Origin: an uncultured Roseburia sp.
GTDB lineage: Bacteria; Bacillota; Clostridia; Lachnospirales; Lachnospiraceae
Direction: 5' to 3'
NCBI GenBank assembly: GCA_900756925.1
Contig: CAAELX010000019.1
Span: forward strand, 1 to 32,294
Length of the DNA: 32,294 nucleotides
The translations under genes were made by a program, and so were the position numbers. Below the pieces are notes generated by a model. That model saw only the letters and a program-made list of their open reading frames with translations, did not search any database and was not told the DNA's origin. This document shows, piece by piece, positions 1 to 8,844 of this stretch; positions within the stretch are counted from its first letter, which is position 1, and each line of letters begins with the position of its first letter.

Positions 1-155
1 ATGACCAAAGGCATAAGAAGACACTGGGGAGCGGCCGGTCCTTAGCGACCGTATTTTGGTCGCTTAGTACCGCTGCCAGCGACACGTAGCGAGAGCGTGC
101 CTTCGTTGCCTTTGGTTATTGCGCACAATCTTCACAGTATAAATTGGAGTTTCGC
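1..155 (-). repeat. Hairpin repeat element, copy A (cut by the window start)
   Basis: Read on the minus strand, this copy starts with GCGAAACTC (147-155). Then come TGTGAAGATT, a stem arm (99-130, 32 nt) and the 36-nt conserved module (63-98, ending CAGCGGTACTAAG). A short inner hairpin follows (about 46-62, GCGACC/GGTCGC), then the second conserved module (24-45, CTAAGGACCGG...) and the returning arm (1-23), where the window cuts it. The arms pair through ACCAAAGGCA/TGCCTTTGGT plus shorter flanking matches. The 36-nt module is almost identical to those in copies B, C and D, while the arms are unrelated to theirs. It begins 29 nt past the methyltransferase stop, in the same orientation, and no other terminator is visible for that gene. 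Family not recognised. Confidence 0.8.
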
Positions 156-184
156 AATTGGCCAAATAATGTTACTTTTGATAT

Positions 185-946
185 TTATACTGTTTTTCCA
201 TGCTCTCTTGCGATAATATAGATTCTCTCGCTGTCCTTACGGACCGGATTATGGGTAAACGCATCATATGCCGCCACAAATTCCATGCCGGCTTCCTCTA
301 ACAGTCGCTTCACAGTCTCTAACTCATACGCCTTCTGATAGTGAATCTCCTCATATTTCCGGTATAGATTGCCCTTCTCCCGGATAAAAAGTGTCAGGTC
401 ATACTCGTTGACCATCTCATCTTCATAGAAGTAATTGTCCCAGATAAAGCTGCTCTCCTCGCGGCTCTCGCTGATCGTGTTCTCCCCGAGAAGCTTGCGG
501 TACTTGTACACCGTATTAAGATCAAAAATAAAAATCCCCTTCGGATCCAGATAGTTGTTTACCAGTTCAAATACCCGTCTCAAATCGGCTTCCTCTAGAA
601 TATAGTTGATGGAATCGCAGATGCTGACCACGCCACGCACCGTTCCGTACAACTCGAATTCCCGCATATCCTGTAACAGGTAAAGGATCTCATTATCCCT
701 GCCCTCTTCCTCATGTTCCCTTGCGATCTCAAGCATCTCCTCGGAATTGTCTACACCGATCATATCATAACCGGATGCCTCCAAAAGCCTCGTCAGCTTT
801 CCCGTACCACAGCCAAGGTCCAATAAAAGCCCGTCCTCGATCCCGTATTCTGTCAGCAATCCTTTTATATAGTTACACCACTCTTCGTATGGCACATTAT
901 CCATGAACAAATCATATACCTGCGAAAAACTGCTATATGCCTCCAA
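185..946 (-). CDS. Class I SAM-dependent methyltransferase
   Basis: A soluble protein of about 253 residues, probably transferring a methyl group from S-adenosylmethionine to an unknown substrate. Motif I of the Rossmann-fold methyltransferases, DLGCGTG, lies near residue 45, followed by an acidic residue in GVDNS that would bind the SAM ribose. The rest fits the common methyltransferase 11/25-like fold. There is no signal peptide or membrane segment. No ATG lies at the 5' end. In-frame TTG codons occur at 950-952 and 944-946; the second, giving a protein that starts MEAYSSF, is better spaced from the AAAGGAAG ribosome binding site and is chosen here. The gene is alone on its strand, divergent from the membrane protein at 1133. 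Copy A of the hairpin repeat follows its stop closely. The substrate cannot be told from the sequence. Confidence 0.88.
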   Translation of the reverse strand: MEAYSSFSQVYDLFMDNVPYEEWCNYIKGLLTEYGIEDGLLLDLGCGTGKLTRLLEASGYDMIGVDNSEEMLEIAREHEEEGRDNEILYLLQDMREFELYGTVRGVVSICDSINYILEEADLRRVFELVNNYLDPKGIFIFDLNTVYKYRKLLGENTISESREESSFIWDNYFYEDEMVNEYDLTLFIREKGNLYRKYEEIHYQKAYELETVKRLLEEAGMEFVAAYDAFTHNPVRKDSERIYIIAREHGKTV

Positions 947-1043
947 ATTCAATTTCTTCCTTTCCCGGGCGCATCCGCATGACGCACGCCCATATCGTAA
1001 CTACTTTACCAAGTTTTATCCGGAAAAGCAAGTCCGACACATC

Positions 1044-1072
1044 TTGATTATTTGCTGCAAACCCTTTATACT
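1044..1072 (+). promoter_or_regulatory. Sigma-A-type promoter for the membrane protein gene
   Basis: TTGATT (1044-1049) and TATACT (1067-1072) are separated by 17 nt, upstream of the plus-strand gene. Just downstream, two TTCGAA sites (about 1085-1112) form an inverted repeat, TTCGAAG...CTTCGAA, that could be an operator or a small leader hairpin. The operator idea is inference. Confidence 0.6.
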
Positions 1073-1132
1073 AAACGGTAACGGTTCGAAGATGTTTCCA
1101 CAGCTTCGAAATGTAAGGAAATGAGGTTTTTT

Positions 1133-2176
1133 ATGATTGAAAATTATGACCACTATATCTCTAGGAATATCAAGGCACTCTATAAAAGGAGACTTTTTTC
1201 TCCGATCGTCTACCTGATTATCCTTGGCATCATCTGGCATGTTTTTTCCCTGACAGACCTGCTCTTTCCGGTTTCGCTGTCCGATGGTGTTTCCCTGGAA
1301 GCTTTTTATAAAAAAGATGCCACGAACGTCTCGACCACATTGCACGACTTAAAGTTCACCGGGTACACCCGCAGCAACTTCGCCGGGACCTCTGGCTATT
1401 ATTATTACACGGTCCGGGATGATGAATGCATCATTGTCCTCCTCTCACCGTCTACCTGTGAGGAAGGACTTCCTTCTATGGAAGGTGTGACGTTCACCGG
1501 AAAGATCAAGAAAGCGACCCCTGCATTAGAAACATTGTTAGCAAAGCTTGCCACCGACTTAAACTGGACCGAAAACGGTATCCGCGGCAAGGTTTCCCGC
1601 TATTTTCTCAGTGAACCAGACTACAACAGCCCGCTCAATGTGTTTCTGTTTGTGATCCTCTTTGCAACCGGGTTCTATGCAATCCTGTCGGTTATCGTCT
1701 ACGCACTTTACATTGCCTTCCCTGTTCTTGCACCTTGCTGCCAGGATCTCGCCCTCTTTGGCAACCCGAAGAAGCTCTTAGCGCAGGCGGAGGAGGAGCT
1801 TGCAACACTGCCACAGCTTGCAACCGAGGATATGTTTATCACGGAACATTTTTTTATTGAGACTTCCATCTATGGAAATGCGATTGTGCCGATCGACCAG
1901 ATCATATGGATTTACAAATATTCCACACTCCACAAGTTCTTCTGGTATCACTTCAGTATTTCCTACACGCTGCATATCAGTGCCAATAAGCATCTGTATA
2001 TCCGGTGTCCGAAGAACCTGAAGTCCGATATCGATGGTATTATGGACTACCTCGCCGAGGCAAACCACAACATTCTCGTCGGCTTCAATGAGGAAAACCG
2101 CCTCGCCGTCCAGAAGATCCAGGGCACACCGATGAACTTTGAGAAGTTTATCGCATTCCTGAAAAAAAGAATCTGA
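1133..2176 (+). CDS. Two-pass membrane protein of unknown function
   Basis: About 347 residues; not recognised. A basic N-terminal stretch precedes a first membrane segment near residues 22-43 (SPIVYLIILGIIWHVF). An extracytoplasmic-looking region of about 120 residues follows, then a second strong membrane segment near 168-197 and a cytoplasmic-looking tail of about 150 residues. That tail has strand-like patterns that could form a PH-like or similar small domain (inference). An ATG exists at 1121, but the GAGG at 1122-1125 is correctly spaced for the ATG at 1133, so the shorter start is preferred. The gene is monocistronic, with its own promoter, and ends in a hairpin shared with the convergent DUF1002 gene. 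No enzymatic motif is seen. Confidence 0.8.
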   Translation: MIENYDHYISRNIKALYKRRLFSPIVYLIILGIIWHVFSLTDLLFPVSLSDGVSLEAFYKKDATNVSTTLHDLKFTGYTRSNFAGTSGYYYYTVRDDECIIVLLSPSTCEEGLPSMEGVTFTGKIKKATPALETLLAKLATDLNWTENGIRGKVSRYFLSEPDYNSPLNVFLFVILFATGFYAILSVIVYALYIAFPVLAPCCQDLALFGNPKKLLAQAEEELATLPQLATEDMFITEHFFIETSIYGNAIVPIDQIIWIYKYSTLHKFFWYHFSISYTLHISANKHLYIRCPKNLKSDIDGIMDYLAEANHNILVGFNEENRLAVQKIQGTPMNFEKFIAFLKKRI

Positions 2177-2187
2177 AAAAGTTCTGA

Positions 2188-2235
2188 AAGGAGCGCTAAA
2201 ACCGGTATCATACTGTGCCGGTCCCAGCGCTCCTT
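2188..2235. terminator. Bidirectional terminator hairpin between convergent genes
   Basis: AAGGAGCGCT (2188-2197) pairs with AGCGCTCCTT (2226-2235), and an inner ACCGG/CCGGT extends the stem. It sits between the plus-strand membrane protein and the minus-strand DUF1002 gene. T-richness after the stem is better on the minus strand; on the plus side the run is poor. Confidence 0.6.
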
Positions 2236-2336
2236 ATTCATGACAATACTTGACAAGAGAGTTCTTACTCACTTGTAGAATGTTTGCAAAGCGTGCATTC
2301 TATTGTTTTCCTGCTTTCACAAAATCACTTTATGTT

Positions 2337-3497
2337 CTATGATCTTCCGAACAATCCCTGAAAGAAATTTCCAATTGCACCAAAAATACTTCCGATTGCA
2401 TTTCCAATCGTAGAAAGAATTCCCGAAGAAGAGCTTCCTCCGTTCTTAAACGAATTATATAAGGAAGATGCATAATCAACCAGACCGTTCAAATCGATGC
2501 CGAGGGATGTAATCTTAAGCAGCAGGTCTACGATCTTCTGACGCTCTGTGTCATCTAAGGTTACTCCGTATTTCTTACATGCATCGTCAATCGCCTGATT
2601 GATGCTGCTCTCATCGGTTAGGCCTTTCTCTGCAATGACAGATTTGATATAGGCGATAAATTCCTCAACCTCCTCATTGGTAAGACCATCAATTGCATCC
2701 TCTAACTGGCCGGTCACCACAAGCTCATTGAGTGCTGCATCCACAACGTTATCCTGTACCTTTTTCCCGGACATCTCCTCGTATGCTTTGAAAATACCAA
2801 CCAGGGCGGCCGTACCGGAAATCGGCTTCGGCCCTGCCACAATAATATCTGCATCGGTGATGCCTGCGGTTGTCAGCGCATTTTTATACATACCAACCGT
2901 GCAGTACGTGATATTCTTGGTGGAAATATTTAAGCCATTTCCCTTATCCCTTTTTACGATCACAACGGAAGACCAAGACTTGCTGCCGATCTTCGATGAT
3001 TCCACATAAGAATCCAGATACTGGTGCTCCTCGGAATTATTCACATACACAACATCATAATTACCGAGCCCTGCCGCATCAATCCCCATCAGGGAAAGCA
3101 CCGTATTTCTCTGCTCCTCCGACAGATCTGCACCGAGTGCCAAATAAGGTCTGTCGCTCTTCTTAATCTCAACCTTGTCATTGTTCTCGTCCACGATCAC
3201 ATCTGCTGTCACATCAGATGCTGCTGTAGCGTCATCTGCGCTGTCCGACACTTCGCCGGTCACATCGGAGCTTCCCCCATCCGTCGTCTGCTGCGCTGCA
3301 CTTCCTTCATTTTCCACTGCGGCATCCGCATTGTCTTCTGTCTGCACTTCCTGTCCTTCATCCGTTGTCTGCACTTTAGCATCCGTCTGGCTTCCGGCCT
3401 CCGTCGCATACGTTACTACATTGGAAGTCATAAGCATCACCGCCGCAACAAGCAGTGCAGCCATACGCTTTGCCTTCATTCTTATTTTCTTCTTCAT
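2337..3497 (-). CDS. Secreted DUF1002 (YpuA-like) protein
   Basis: A 386-residue exported protein of the DUF1002 family, whose function is unknown. A clear Sec signal peptide covers roughly residues 1-32 (basic MKKKIRMKAKR, hydrophobic core, cleavage after a TYA-like site). A low-complexity acidic Ala/Thr/Glu/Asp linker runs to about residue 112. The DUF1002 domain follows; its entry sequence LALGADLSEEQRNTVLSLMG is typical, and an Ala/Gly-rich segment with GPKPISGTAAL is visible later. The last 30 residues, after a GGSSSS linker, form a Gly/Phe-rich hydrophobic helix (SIFGAIGNFFQGLFGRS) that may associate with membrane. AGAGGA six nt before the ATG supports the start. It is monocistronic, with the hairpin shared with the convergent gene behind it. 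Confidence 0.87.
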   Translation of the reverse strand: MKKKIRMKAKRMAALLVAAVMLMTSNVVTYATEAGSQTDAKVQTTDEGQEVQTEDNADAAVENEGSAAQQTTDGGSSDVTGEVSDSADDATAASDVTADVIVDENNDKVEIKKSDRPYLALGADLSEEQRNTVLSLMGIDAAGLGNYDVVYVNNSEEHQYLDSYVESSKIGSKSWSSVVIVKRDKGNGLNISTKNITYCTVGMYKNALTTAGITDADIIVAGPKPISGTAALVGIFKAYEEMSGKKVQDNVVDAALNELVVTGQLEDAIDGLTNEEVEEFIAYIKSVIAEKGLTDESSINQAIDDACKKYGVTLDDTERQKIVDLLLKITSLGIDLNGLVDYASSLYNSFKNGGSSSSGILSTIGNAIGSIFGAIGNFFQGLFGRS

Positions 3498-3600
3498 ATT
3501 TATTCCTCTCTTTTTTCTTATCTATATCAAGCACCATGCCTAATATCTTTTTATATCGTATTGATTTCTTTATTTTCTTTGTACCTTTCCGGTCCGCCAA

Positions 3601-3836
3601 GCGAAACTCCATGACAGCCTTCGAGAGATTGCCGGGAAGATGCAGCGGCCACGTAAGACCTTGAGGAGCCGCCGGTACTTAGGTCGCAGACATGGTTATC
3701 AGGTCATGGCTTGCCAGGATCCTGATAGCCGTGGCTGCAACCTTAGTACCGCTGCGAGCGACGCGGAACGAGAGTGTGTCTTACGCGGTCGCTGTATCTT
3801 CCCGGCAATCCCCACAACACTCCAGTGGAGTTTCGC
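3601..3836 (-). repeat. Hairpin repeat element, copy B (complete, 236 bp)
   Basis: The complete copy is bounded by GCGAAACTCC (3601) and GGAGTTTCGC (ends 3836). The two arms, 3627-3659 and 3778-3810, are 33 nt each and pair at 30 of 33 positions. Inside are the 36-nt module (3742-3777 on the minus strand, ending CAGCGGTACTAAG), an inner stem of about 22 bp (roughly 3683-3741) and the second module (3660-3682, minus strand CTAAGTACCGGCGGCTCC). It begins 19 nt after the hydrolase stop and runs in the same direction. It fills most of the 358-nt gap before the DUF1002 gene; the remaining part (3498-3600) is AT-rich leader without a convincing promoter. Confidence 0.85.
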
Positions 3837-3855
3837 CCCCACTAAGCCAATAAAT

Positions 3856-4800
3856 CTACGTATCAATACGCACCTTCATCCACGCAAGCAGATCCGCAAA
3901 CACTTTGTCACGGTCTGTCTCGTTTAAGATCTCATGCCTGTCATTGTCATACAACTGATATGTAATGTCAAGCAGGCCTGCCTCTTTATACATATCGTAT
4001 ACTTTCTTTACCCCGACACCATTGTCCCCGACCGGATCATCTTTTCCGGATACAAGAAACAGTGGCAGTTTCTTCGGCACCTTCTTCACATTTTCCATCT
4101 GGTTGTCATAGAAAACAGCTTCCAGCAGACCCAGATACCCATTCAAAGTAAACTTGAACGTGCACCGTGGCTCGTTATAATAGGACTTCACGATCTCCTC
4201 GTCCTTCGTCAGCCAGCTGTTCGCCGGGTTCTTTCCGGTGAGGTCATACTTTTTATAAGGTCCGCCGAAGGAAATCGCCTCCACAAGCCTGCTTCTGTGA
4301 TGCCAGCCATAAATCTTAGCCAGTATGCGGCACACCGTCATACCGAGCTTTGTCATCGAATCCGGCACACATCCGGTTCCCATAATAATCGCACCGCGCA
4401 GGTTGTCATTGTGGATCGTTAAGTACTTCCGCAGCATATACGACCCCATACTGTGTCCCAGCATAAAATACGGTGTGGACGGGTTCTCTTCCTGGATCAT
4501 CGTCCGGAGCTTATGCATATCTGCAATCAGCGTATCGCTCGGGTTCTCATCTGCAAAATATCCCCAGTCTTCCTCCGACTGCACGGAACCGCCGTGTCCG
4601 AGATGGTCATGTCCCACCACCAGAAAACCATGCTCTGTCAGATATTTTGCAAACGGCTTATAGCGCTCCACAAACTCGATCATGCCGTGCGTAATCTGCA
4701 AAATAGCGCTGTATGTGCCGTCTTCCGGTATCCATTTCACTGCCTGGATCTGTGTTTTCCCATCGGATGATAAAAATGTAAATCGTTCTTCTTTTGCCAT
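3856..4800 (-). CDS. Alpha/beta hydrolase, monoglyceride lipase/lysophospholipase-like
   Basis: A 314-residue cytosolic protein of the serine aminopeptidase S33/Hydrolase_4 type, expected to hydrolyse an ester such as a monoacylglycerol or lysophospholipid. The nucleophile elbow GHSMGS (residues 115-120, Ser117) is clear. The oxyanion segment is ITHGM near 37-41, the acid is Asp254 or Asp255 in SGKDDPVGDNG, and the catalytic His is His289 in NDRHEILNE. The catalytic triad is therefore complete. There is no signal peptide. It lies 22 nt after recJ and is probably the last gene of a truA-recJ-hydrolase transcript. Repeat copy B is the only hairpin seen at its 3' end. The exact substrate is unknown. 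Confidence 0.88.
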   Translation of the reverse strand: MAKEERFTFLSSDGKTQIQAVKWIPEDGTYSAILQITHGMIEFVERYKPFAKYLTEHGFLVVGHDHLGHGGSVQSEEDWGYFADENPSDTLIADMHKLRTMIQEENPSTPYFMLGHSMGSYMLRKYLTIHNDNLRGAIIMGTGCVPDSMTKLGMTVCRILAKIYGWHHRSRLVEAISFGGPYKKYDLTGKNPANSWLTKDEEIVKSYYNEPRCTFKFTLNGYLGLLEAVFYDNQMENVKKVPKKLPLFLVSGKDDPVGDNGVGVKKVYDMYKEAGLLDITYQLYDNDRHEILNETDRDKVFADLLAWMKVRIDT

Positions 4801-4822
4801 AGTTTTTCCCCTTTTCCTGCAC

Positions 4823-6580
4823 TTAGCAGTAATTCTTTATCACAGCCTGTACGTTCTCTGTGCCATTATATACATTGATCTCCGGATAGTACACAATCTG
4901 CATCCGGATTCGGTTCACCCTGCCGCAGAACGCCTTCTCCACTTCCTCTGTGCCGAATTTTCCGGCATAGTAATCTTTAAAAGCTTCAATATCCCCAAAA
5001 TAAATACCGGAAACACTCACACCATCCGCAGTCATCAGATTCAGCCTCAAAACATTCTGGTTCTTACCAAGCACCATCGCCCGCGTGATGGACAGATTCT
5101 TATCCGCAAACTGCGGCTTCGCATTCGCCTTGCCAAAAGGCTCCAATACCGAAAACTCCCGGATCAGCCCTGCATCCGCATAACCTGCCGGCATCGGGAT
5201 ATCAATCTTCACCTTCGGGATCAGATCCTCCTCGGTCAGTGTCGCACAGGCATTGATCCTCTCGCGGAAACGCTCCACGTTTTCCTCCGGAAGCGAAAGT
5301 CCCGCCGCCATCGGATGTCCTCCGAACTTTGTGAAAAGCTCACTGCATTTGCACAGTTCCTCATACATCGAGTATTCCTCAATGGAACGCCCGGAACCTT
5401 TCACACCGTCCTCCGCCTTCGTCAGCACAAAAACCGGTTTGTGGTATGTCTCACGGACTCTCCCGGCGATAATCCCCGCCAGGCTCTCATGCACATCCGG
5501 CAGATAGATCACTAACACCCGATCCTTCCTATAGTGCGCTTCCACCTCTGCCTTTGCCTCCTCCACACCGTCTGCGGTCATGTCCTTTCTCTGCTGGTTC
5601 AGCTCCACTAACATCCTCGCGATCTGTGCCGCTTTCTCCTGATTCTGCTCCGTAAAAAGGCTTAATGAAATCCTCGCTGTATCCAATCTTCCACTCGCGT
5701 TGATGCACGGTCCTAACACAAATCCAAAATGATAGGCATTCACCTGCTCCATCTCCAGCTTATTCTGTAAAATCAGCGCCCGCATGCCAACGTTTGTGGT
5801 TCTGTGAATCCGCTTTAAGCCCTCTTTCACAAGAATCCGGTTCTCATCGGTGAGGTCCATCACATCCCCGACTGTTGCAAACGCCACGTTTTCCAGGAAT
5901 TCGTAAGTGTCTTCTGCCTGAAATCCCATCTTCTCATAAAGTACCTGTAAGACTTTCCACGCAACTGCCGCCCCGCAGAGACTCTTAAACGGATACAGAC
6001 ACTCCTGCTGTTTCGGATTCACGATCGCATCTGCGAGGCTTCTCTTATAAGTCCGCGCTCCCGCCTCCTCGCTGTAAGGAACCTCATGGTGATCCGTCAC
6101 AAGAACCGTCATCCCAAGCTCCTTGGCATGTGCGATCTCATCAATTGCCGCAATCCCGTTATCACAGGTGATAATCGTGTCCATCCCGTCCGCCTTCGCC
6201 TGATCGATCAGGCTCTCATTAATCCCGTATCCATCCTTCATCCGATCCGGGATCTGTGTGGAAACATCTGCGCCGCATTTTCGCAGCCCCTCATATAATA
6301 TGTACGTTGACATGACACCGTCAATATCATAATCCCCGATAATGCGGATTGTCTTTTTCTCCTCTATCTTCTGCTTTAACAGATCCGTGAGCAGCCCTGC
6401 GTCCTTCAGCAGATGTGGATCATACAGATCCTGTAACGATCCGTGCAGATACTTTTCAAACGCTTCCTCCCCGATCACATCCCGATTCCGGATCAGACGC
6501 GCCGTCACCGGACTGATTCCAAACCGTTTTCCAAGTCCGGTAAAGTCTGCTCCCTTTTGTATTACAAACCACTTTTCCAT
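4823..6580 (-). CDS. recJ: Single-stranded-DNA-specific exonuclease RecJ
   Basis: A 585-residue 5'-3' single-strand DNA exonuclease of the DHH superfamily, used in recombination and mismatch or base-excision repair. The DHH phosphoesterase motifs are all visible: GDYDIDG (82-88), TCDNG (138-142), TDHHE (162-166) and GDVMDL (238-243). The DHHA1 motif GGHPMAAG is at 420-427. A C-terminal OB-like region holds the final 120 or so residues. The length matches bacterial RecJ (about 570-590). AAGGA nine nt before the ATG gives a sound start. truA ends 11 nt upstream and the hydrolase starts 22 nt downstream, so the three are probably cotranscribed. All metal-binding motifs are intact. Confidence 0.95.
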   Translation of the reverse strand: MEKWFVIQKGADFTGLGKRFGISPVTARLIRNRDVIGEEAFEKYLHGSLQDLYDPHLLKDAGLLTDLLKQKIEEKKTIRIIGDYDIDGVMSTYILYEGLRKCGADVSTQIPDRMKDGYGINESLIDQAKADGMDTIITCDNGIAAIDEIAHAKELGMTVLVTDHHEVPYSEEAGARTYKRSLADAIVNPKQQECLYPFKSLCGAAVAWKVLQVLYEKMGFQAEDTYEFLENVAFATVGDVMDLTDENRILVKEGLKRIHRTTNVGMRALILQNKLEMEQVNAYHFGFVLGPCINASGRLDTARISLSLFTEQNQEKAAQIARMLVELNQQRKDMTADGVEEAKAEVEAHYRKDRVLVIYLPDVHESLAGIIAGRVRETYHKPVFVLTKAEDGVKGSGRSIEEYSMYEELCKCSELFTKFGGHPMAAGLSLPEENVERFRERINACATLTEEDLIPKVKIDIPMPAGYADAGLIREFSVLEPFGKANAKPQFADKNLSITRAMVLGKNQNVLRLNLMTADGVSVSGIYFGDIEAFKDYYAGKFGTEEVEKAFCGRVNRIRMQIVYYPEINVYNGTENVQAVIKNYC

Positions 6581-6591
6581 GTTTTATATCC

Positions 6592-7332
6592 TTACTCATA
6601 TTCTACATTCATCAGCATAAGCCCCTGTGCCGGAGCTGTGTAACCAGCGCATTCCCGGTTCTTCTGTGCTAACATATCAGGAATCTCCTCCGGCTTCCTG
6701 CGTCCGTCACCAACCTCAATGAGCGTCCCGGTCAGAATCCGGATCATGTTCTGCAAAAATCCGGTTCCCCGAAAGTCAATAAAAAGATCATCCCCTTCCT
6801 CCGTGAATGTGATCGCATAAACTGTGCGCACTGCAGACTTCTTCATCTTCTTATTGCCACAGAAGGATGTAAAATCATGTGTCCCGGTCAAATACGCCGC
6901 TGCCTGCTTCATCCGCTCCACATCTAAGGACTTCTCATAATGATACTCATATTTCCTGTTAAAAACATCCGGCACCGATCCCCTGTGGATCCGGTAACGG
7001 TATGTCTTCGCCTTCGCCGCATACCTGCTGTGGAAACGCACATCCACTTCTGCAGCCTCGGTCACGGCAATATCCTCCGGAAGGTAACAGTTCAGATACT
7101 GCTGTATCTCCTCCACCGGATACAGATCCTCTGCCTTAAAATTCGCAACCTGCCCTCTGGCATGCACTCCGGCATCTGTCCTGCCGGAACCTGTAATCTC
7201 AACCGCATGCCCATACAACCTTTCGAGCACCGCTTCGATCTTTCCCTGTATCGTCTGGTCGGTGCTGTTCTGCCCCTGCCATCCTTTATATCTTGTCCCG
7301 TCATACGCGACGGTGATCCTGTAATTCTTCAT
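6592..7332 (-). CDS. truA: tRNA pseudouridine(38-40) synthase TruA
   Basis: A 246-residue cytosolic enzyme that converts uridines 38-40 in the tRNA anticodon arm to pseudouridine. The signature GRTDAGVHA contains the catalytic Asp53. The N-terminal strand YDGTRYKGWQ is typical, as is the C-terminal FRGTGFLQNMIRILTGTL segment. The length is normal for the family. It is the first gene of the presumed truA-recJ-hydrolase unit. A TACAAT hexamer about 80 nt upstream could be a -10 element, but no good -35 accompanies it, so no promoter is called. Upstream, the terminator of the peptidoglycan-binding gene isolates the unit. Confidence 0.95.
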   Translation of the reverse strand: MKNYRITVAYDGTRYKGWQGQNSTDQTIQGKIEAVLERLYGHAVEITGSGRTDAGVHARGQVANFKAEDLYPVEEIQQYLNCYLPEDIAVTEAAEVDVRFHSRYAAKAKTYRYRIHRGSVPDVFNRKYEYHYEKSLDVERMKQAAAYLTGTHDFTSFCGNKKMKKSAVRTVYAITFTEEGDDLFIDFRGTGFLQNMIRILTGTLIEVGDGRRKPEEIPDMLAQKNRECAGYTAPAQGLMLMNVEYE

Positions 7333-7493
7333 ATATCTTTCTCTTTTCCATCTGCCATACAGCTCCTTTGCAGGCAGTTTCTTTTGTCTTCTCCTGTGGC
7401 AGCTTTGATTGTACCATTTTTTCAGGAGAACTTTCTACACAATGGCACAGAATTCATAAAATTTTAATGAACTCTGATGATCCCGAATGCAAA

Positions 7494-7537
7494 AACTTCT
7501 CTTATATGATACCATAAATACTCATATAAGAGAAGTT
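7494..7537 (-). terminator. Intrinsic terminator after the SpoIID-like gene
   Basis: A perfect stem of about 16 bp, AACTTCTCTTATATGA and its complement, encloses a 12-nt loop. On the minus strand a short T run (TTTTT including the stem end) follows. It lies 13 nt past the stop codon. Confidence 0.75.
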
Positions 7538-7549
7538 CTCTGAAAGTCT

Positions 7550-8812
7550 TTATACCAGCTCCGCGATCCTCGTCACCGCTACATAAATCTCTGAAATTTT
7601 ATACCACGTCCTGTAATCGACCACACCCGTCACCGGAAGCCCGAACACGGACTGGAATTTCTCGACCGCCGCCCTTGTCGCTGCGCCGTAAATGCCGTCC
7701 GGTGTCACAATCGGAATTGCCGGATAGGCCTGCGAGATTCTCGCAAGCTGTTCCTGGATCTGGCGTACCTTATCGCCGGTGGATCCAACCTCCAGGTCGT
7801 AACGTGGCCATGAGGCCGGAATTCCTGATATCTCCTGTGCGGAATTGATGTACATGTTGTCTCCATAATAATAGCGCAGGATCTCGATTGTCTTATAGCC
7901 CTGATCTCCCAAATACTTGCTTCCCCACTGGCTCAGCCAGTTGCTGCACGTCACCCGCTGTCCGTCACAGTACTGTGTTAAGATTGGCTGTTTTACATTC
8001 GGTCTCGACAGATAATTTTCAAACATTTCATCCACAACGTCCGAAATGCTTTGAAAAATATTCCTTCCATATACGAATTTCTGATCGTAAGCGGTCGAAG
8101 TCGTGATGGTAAAGCCATATCCTTTGTTCCGGTACCATTCTGTGTATACACGGTTTAACGTAAACGACATAATCGCAAGAATATTCGCCCGGAGCGTACT
8201 ATCCGGCCACGTACTGTAGATCTCGCTTGATGCGACATTTTTGATATAATCACGGTAGCGCACATAGTAGTCAGCAGCATTGGCATCTCCCGGCGGTCCG
8301 TCGTGCACAATAACAAATTCCGGGATTACCACCTTGCTTAAGACAATCTCCCCTGATTCCGTGACCGGCTTAATCTCGGACTCTGCAATTTTCGGTGGGA
8401 AATCCCCGTAAAGCGTATTCACCGGGATCACAATGTTATCTACCTGGCTCTGCGATTCCTCCTCCGCCGACATCTGCACCTGCTGCAGAGCGAGCTGCTC
8501 GGAAAAAATCTGAACGCCCGACACGCTGACCGGACGATATCCGGGTGCGGTAACTTTGACGGTATACTGTGAAAATGGCTGATTCTCTGACGGCTCCATC
8601 GAGTATTCAAGTGGAGGCGCATCCAGCACAAGTTCCTCTGACATTCCCGAAGCATCTGCCTTTACCTCCTCCACTCTGCTGTCCGGATCTCCGGAATAAG
8701 AGATTGCGATCTGTGCCCCCTCGATGGGTCTTCTCATCCTTCCTGTCACAACCTCCACTTTAAGGCTTCCCTTATCCACTGCCTCTGTCTGCATATATCT
8801 GATCTCTGACAT
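7550..8812 (-). CDS. SpoIID-like domain protein with C-terminal peptidoglycan-binding domain
   Basis: About 420 residues in three regions. Residues 15-115 resemble a Cna-B/carboxypeptidase-regulatory beta domain (GSLKVEVVTGRMRRPIEGA...). Residues 185-320 resemble SpoIID/LytB: a YRDYIKNVASSEI...W start, LRANILAIMSFTLNRV, and the closing LSQWGSKYLGDQGYKTIEIL...YYYG pattern. Residues 345-410 are a PG_binding_1 domain (VGSTGDKVRQIQEQL ... TPDGIYGAATRAAVEKFQ). This suggests cell-wall or spore-cortex work, but no signal peptide or membrane segment is visible. The start at 8812 (MSEIRYMQTE) is chosen because AGAGG stands seven nt before it; an ATG at 8882-8884 would be translated through the hairpin loop. 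Its own terminator follows. Whether the SpoIID-like region is active is unknown. Confidence 0.82.
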   Translation of the reverse strand: MSEIRYMQTEAVDKGSLKVEVVTGRMRRPIEGAQIAISYSGDPDSRVEEVKADASGMSEELVLDAPPLEYSMEPSENQPFSQYTVKVTAPGYRPVSVSGVQIFSEQLALQQVQMSAEEESQSQVDNIVIPVNTLYGDFPPKIAESEIKPVTESGEIVLSKVVIPEFVIVHDGPPGDANAADYYVRYRDYIKNVASSEIYSTWPDSTLRANILAIMSFTLNRVYTEWYRNKGYGFTITTSTAYDQKFVYGRNIFQSISDVVDEMFENYLSRPNVKQPILTQYCDGQRVTCSNWLSQWGSKYLGDQGYKTIEILRYYYGDNMYINSAQEISGIPASWPRYDLEVGSTGDKVRQIQEQLARISQAYPAIPIVTPDGIYGAATRAAVEKFQSVFGLPVTGVVDYRTWYKISEIYVAVTRIAELV

Positions 8813-8844
8813 GAACAACCTCTTGTTCGGTTTCGTTCTATTAT

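Noticed and set aside
3024..5515. Long plus-strand open frames opposite the DUF1002, hydrolase and recJ genes
   Set aside because: They mirror the codon structure of well-supported minus-strand genes and lack recognisable domains or ribosome binding sites.
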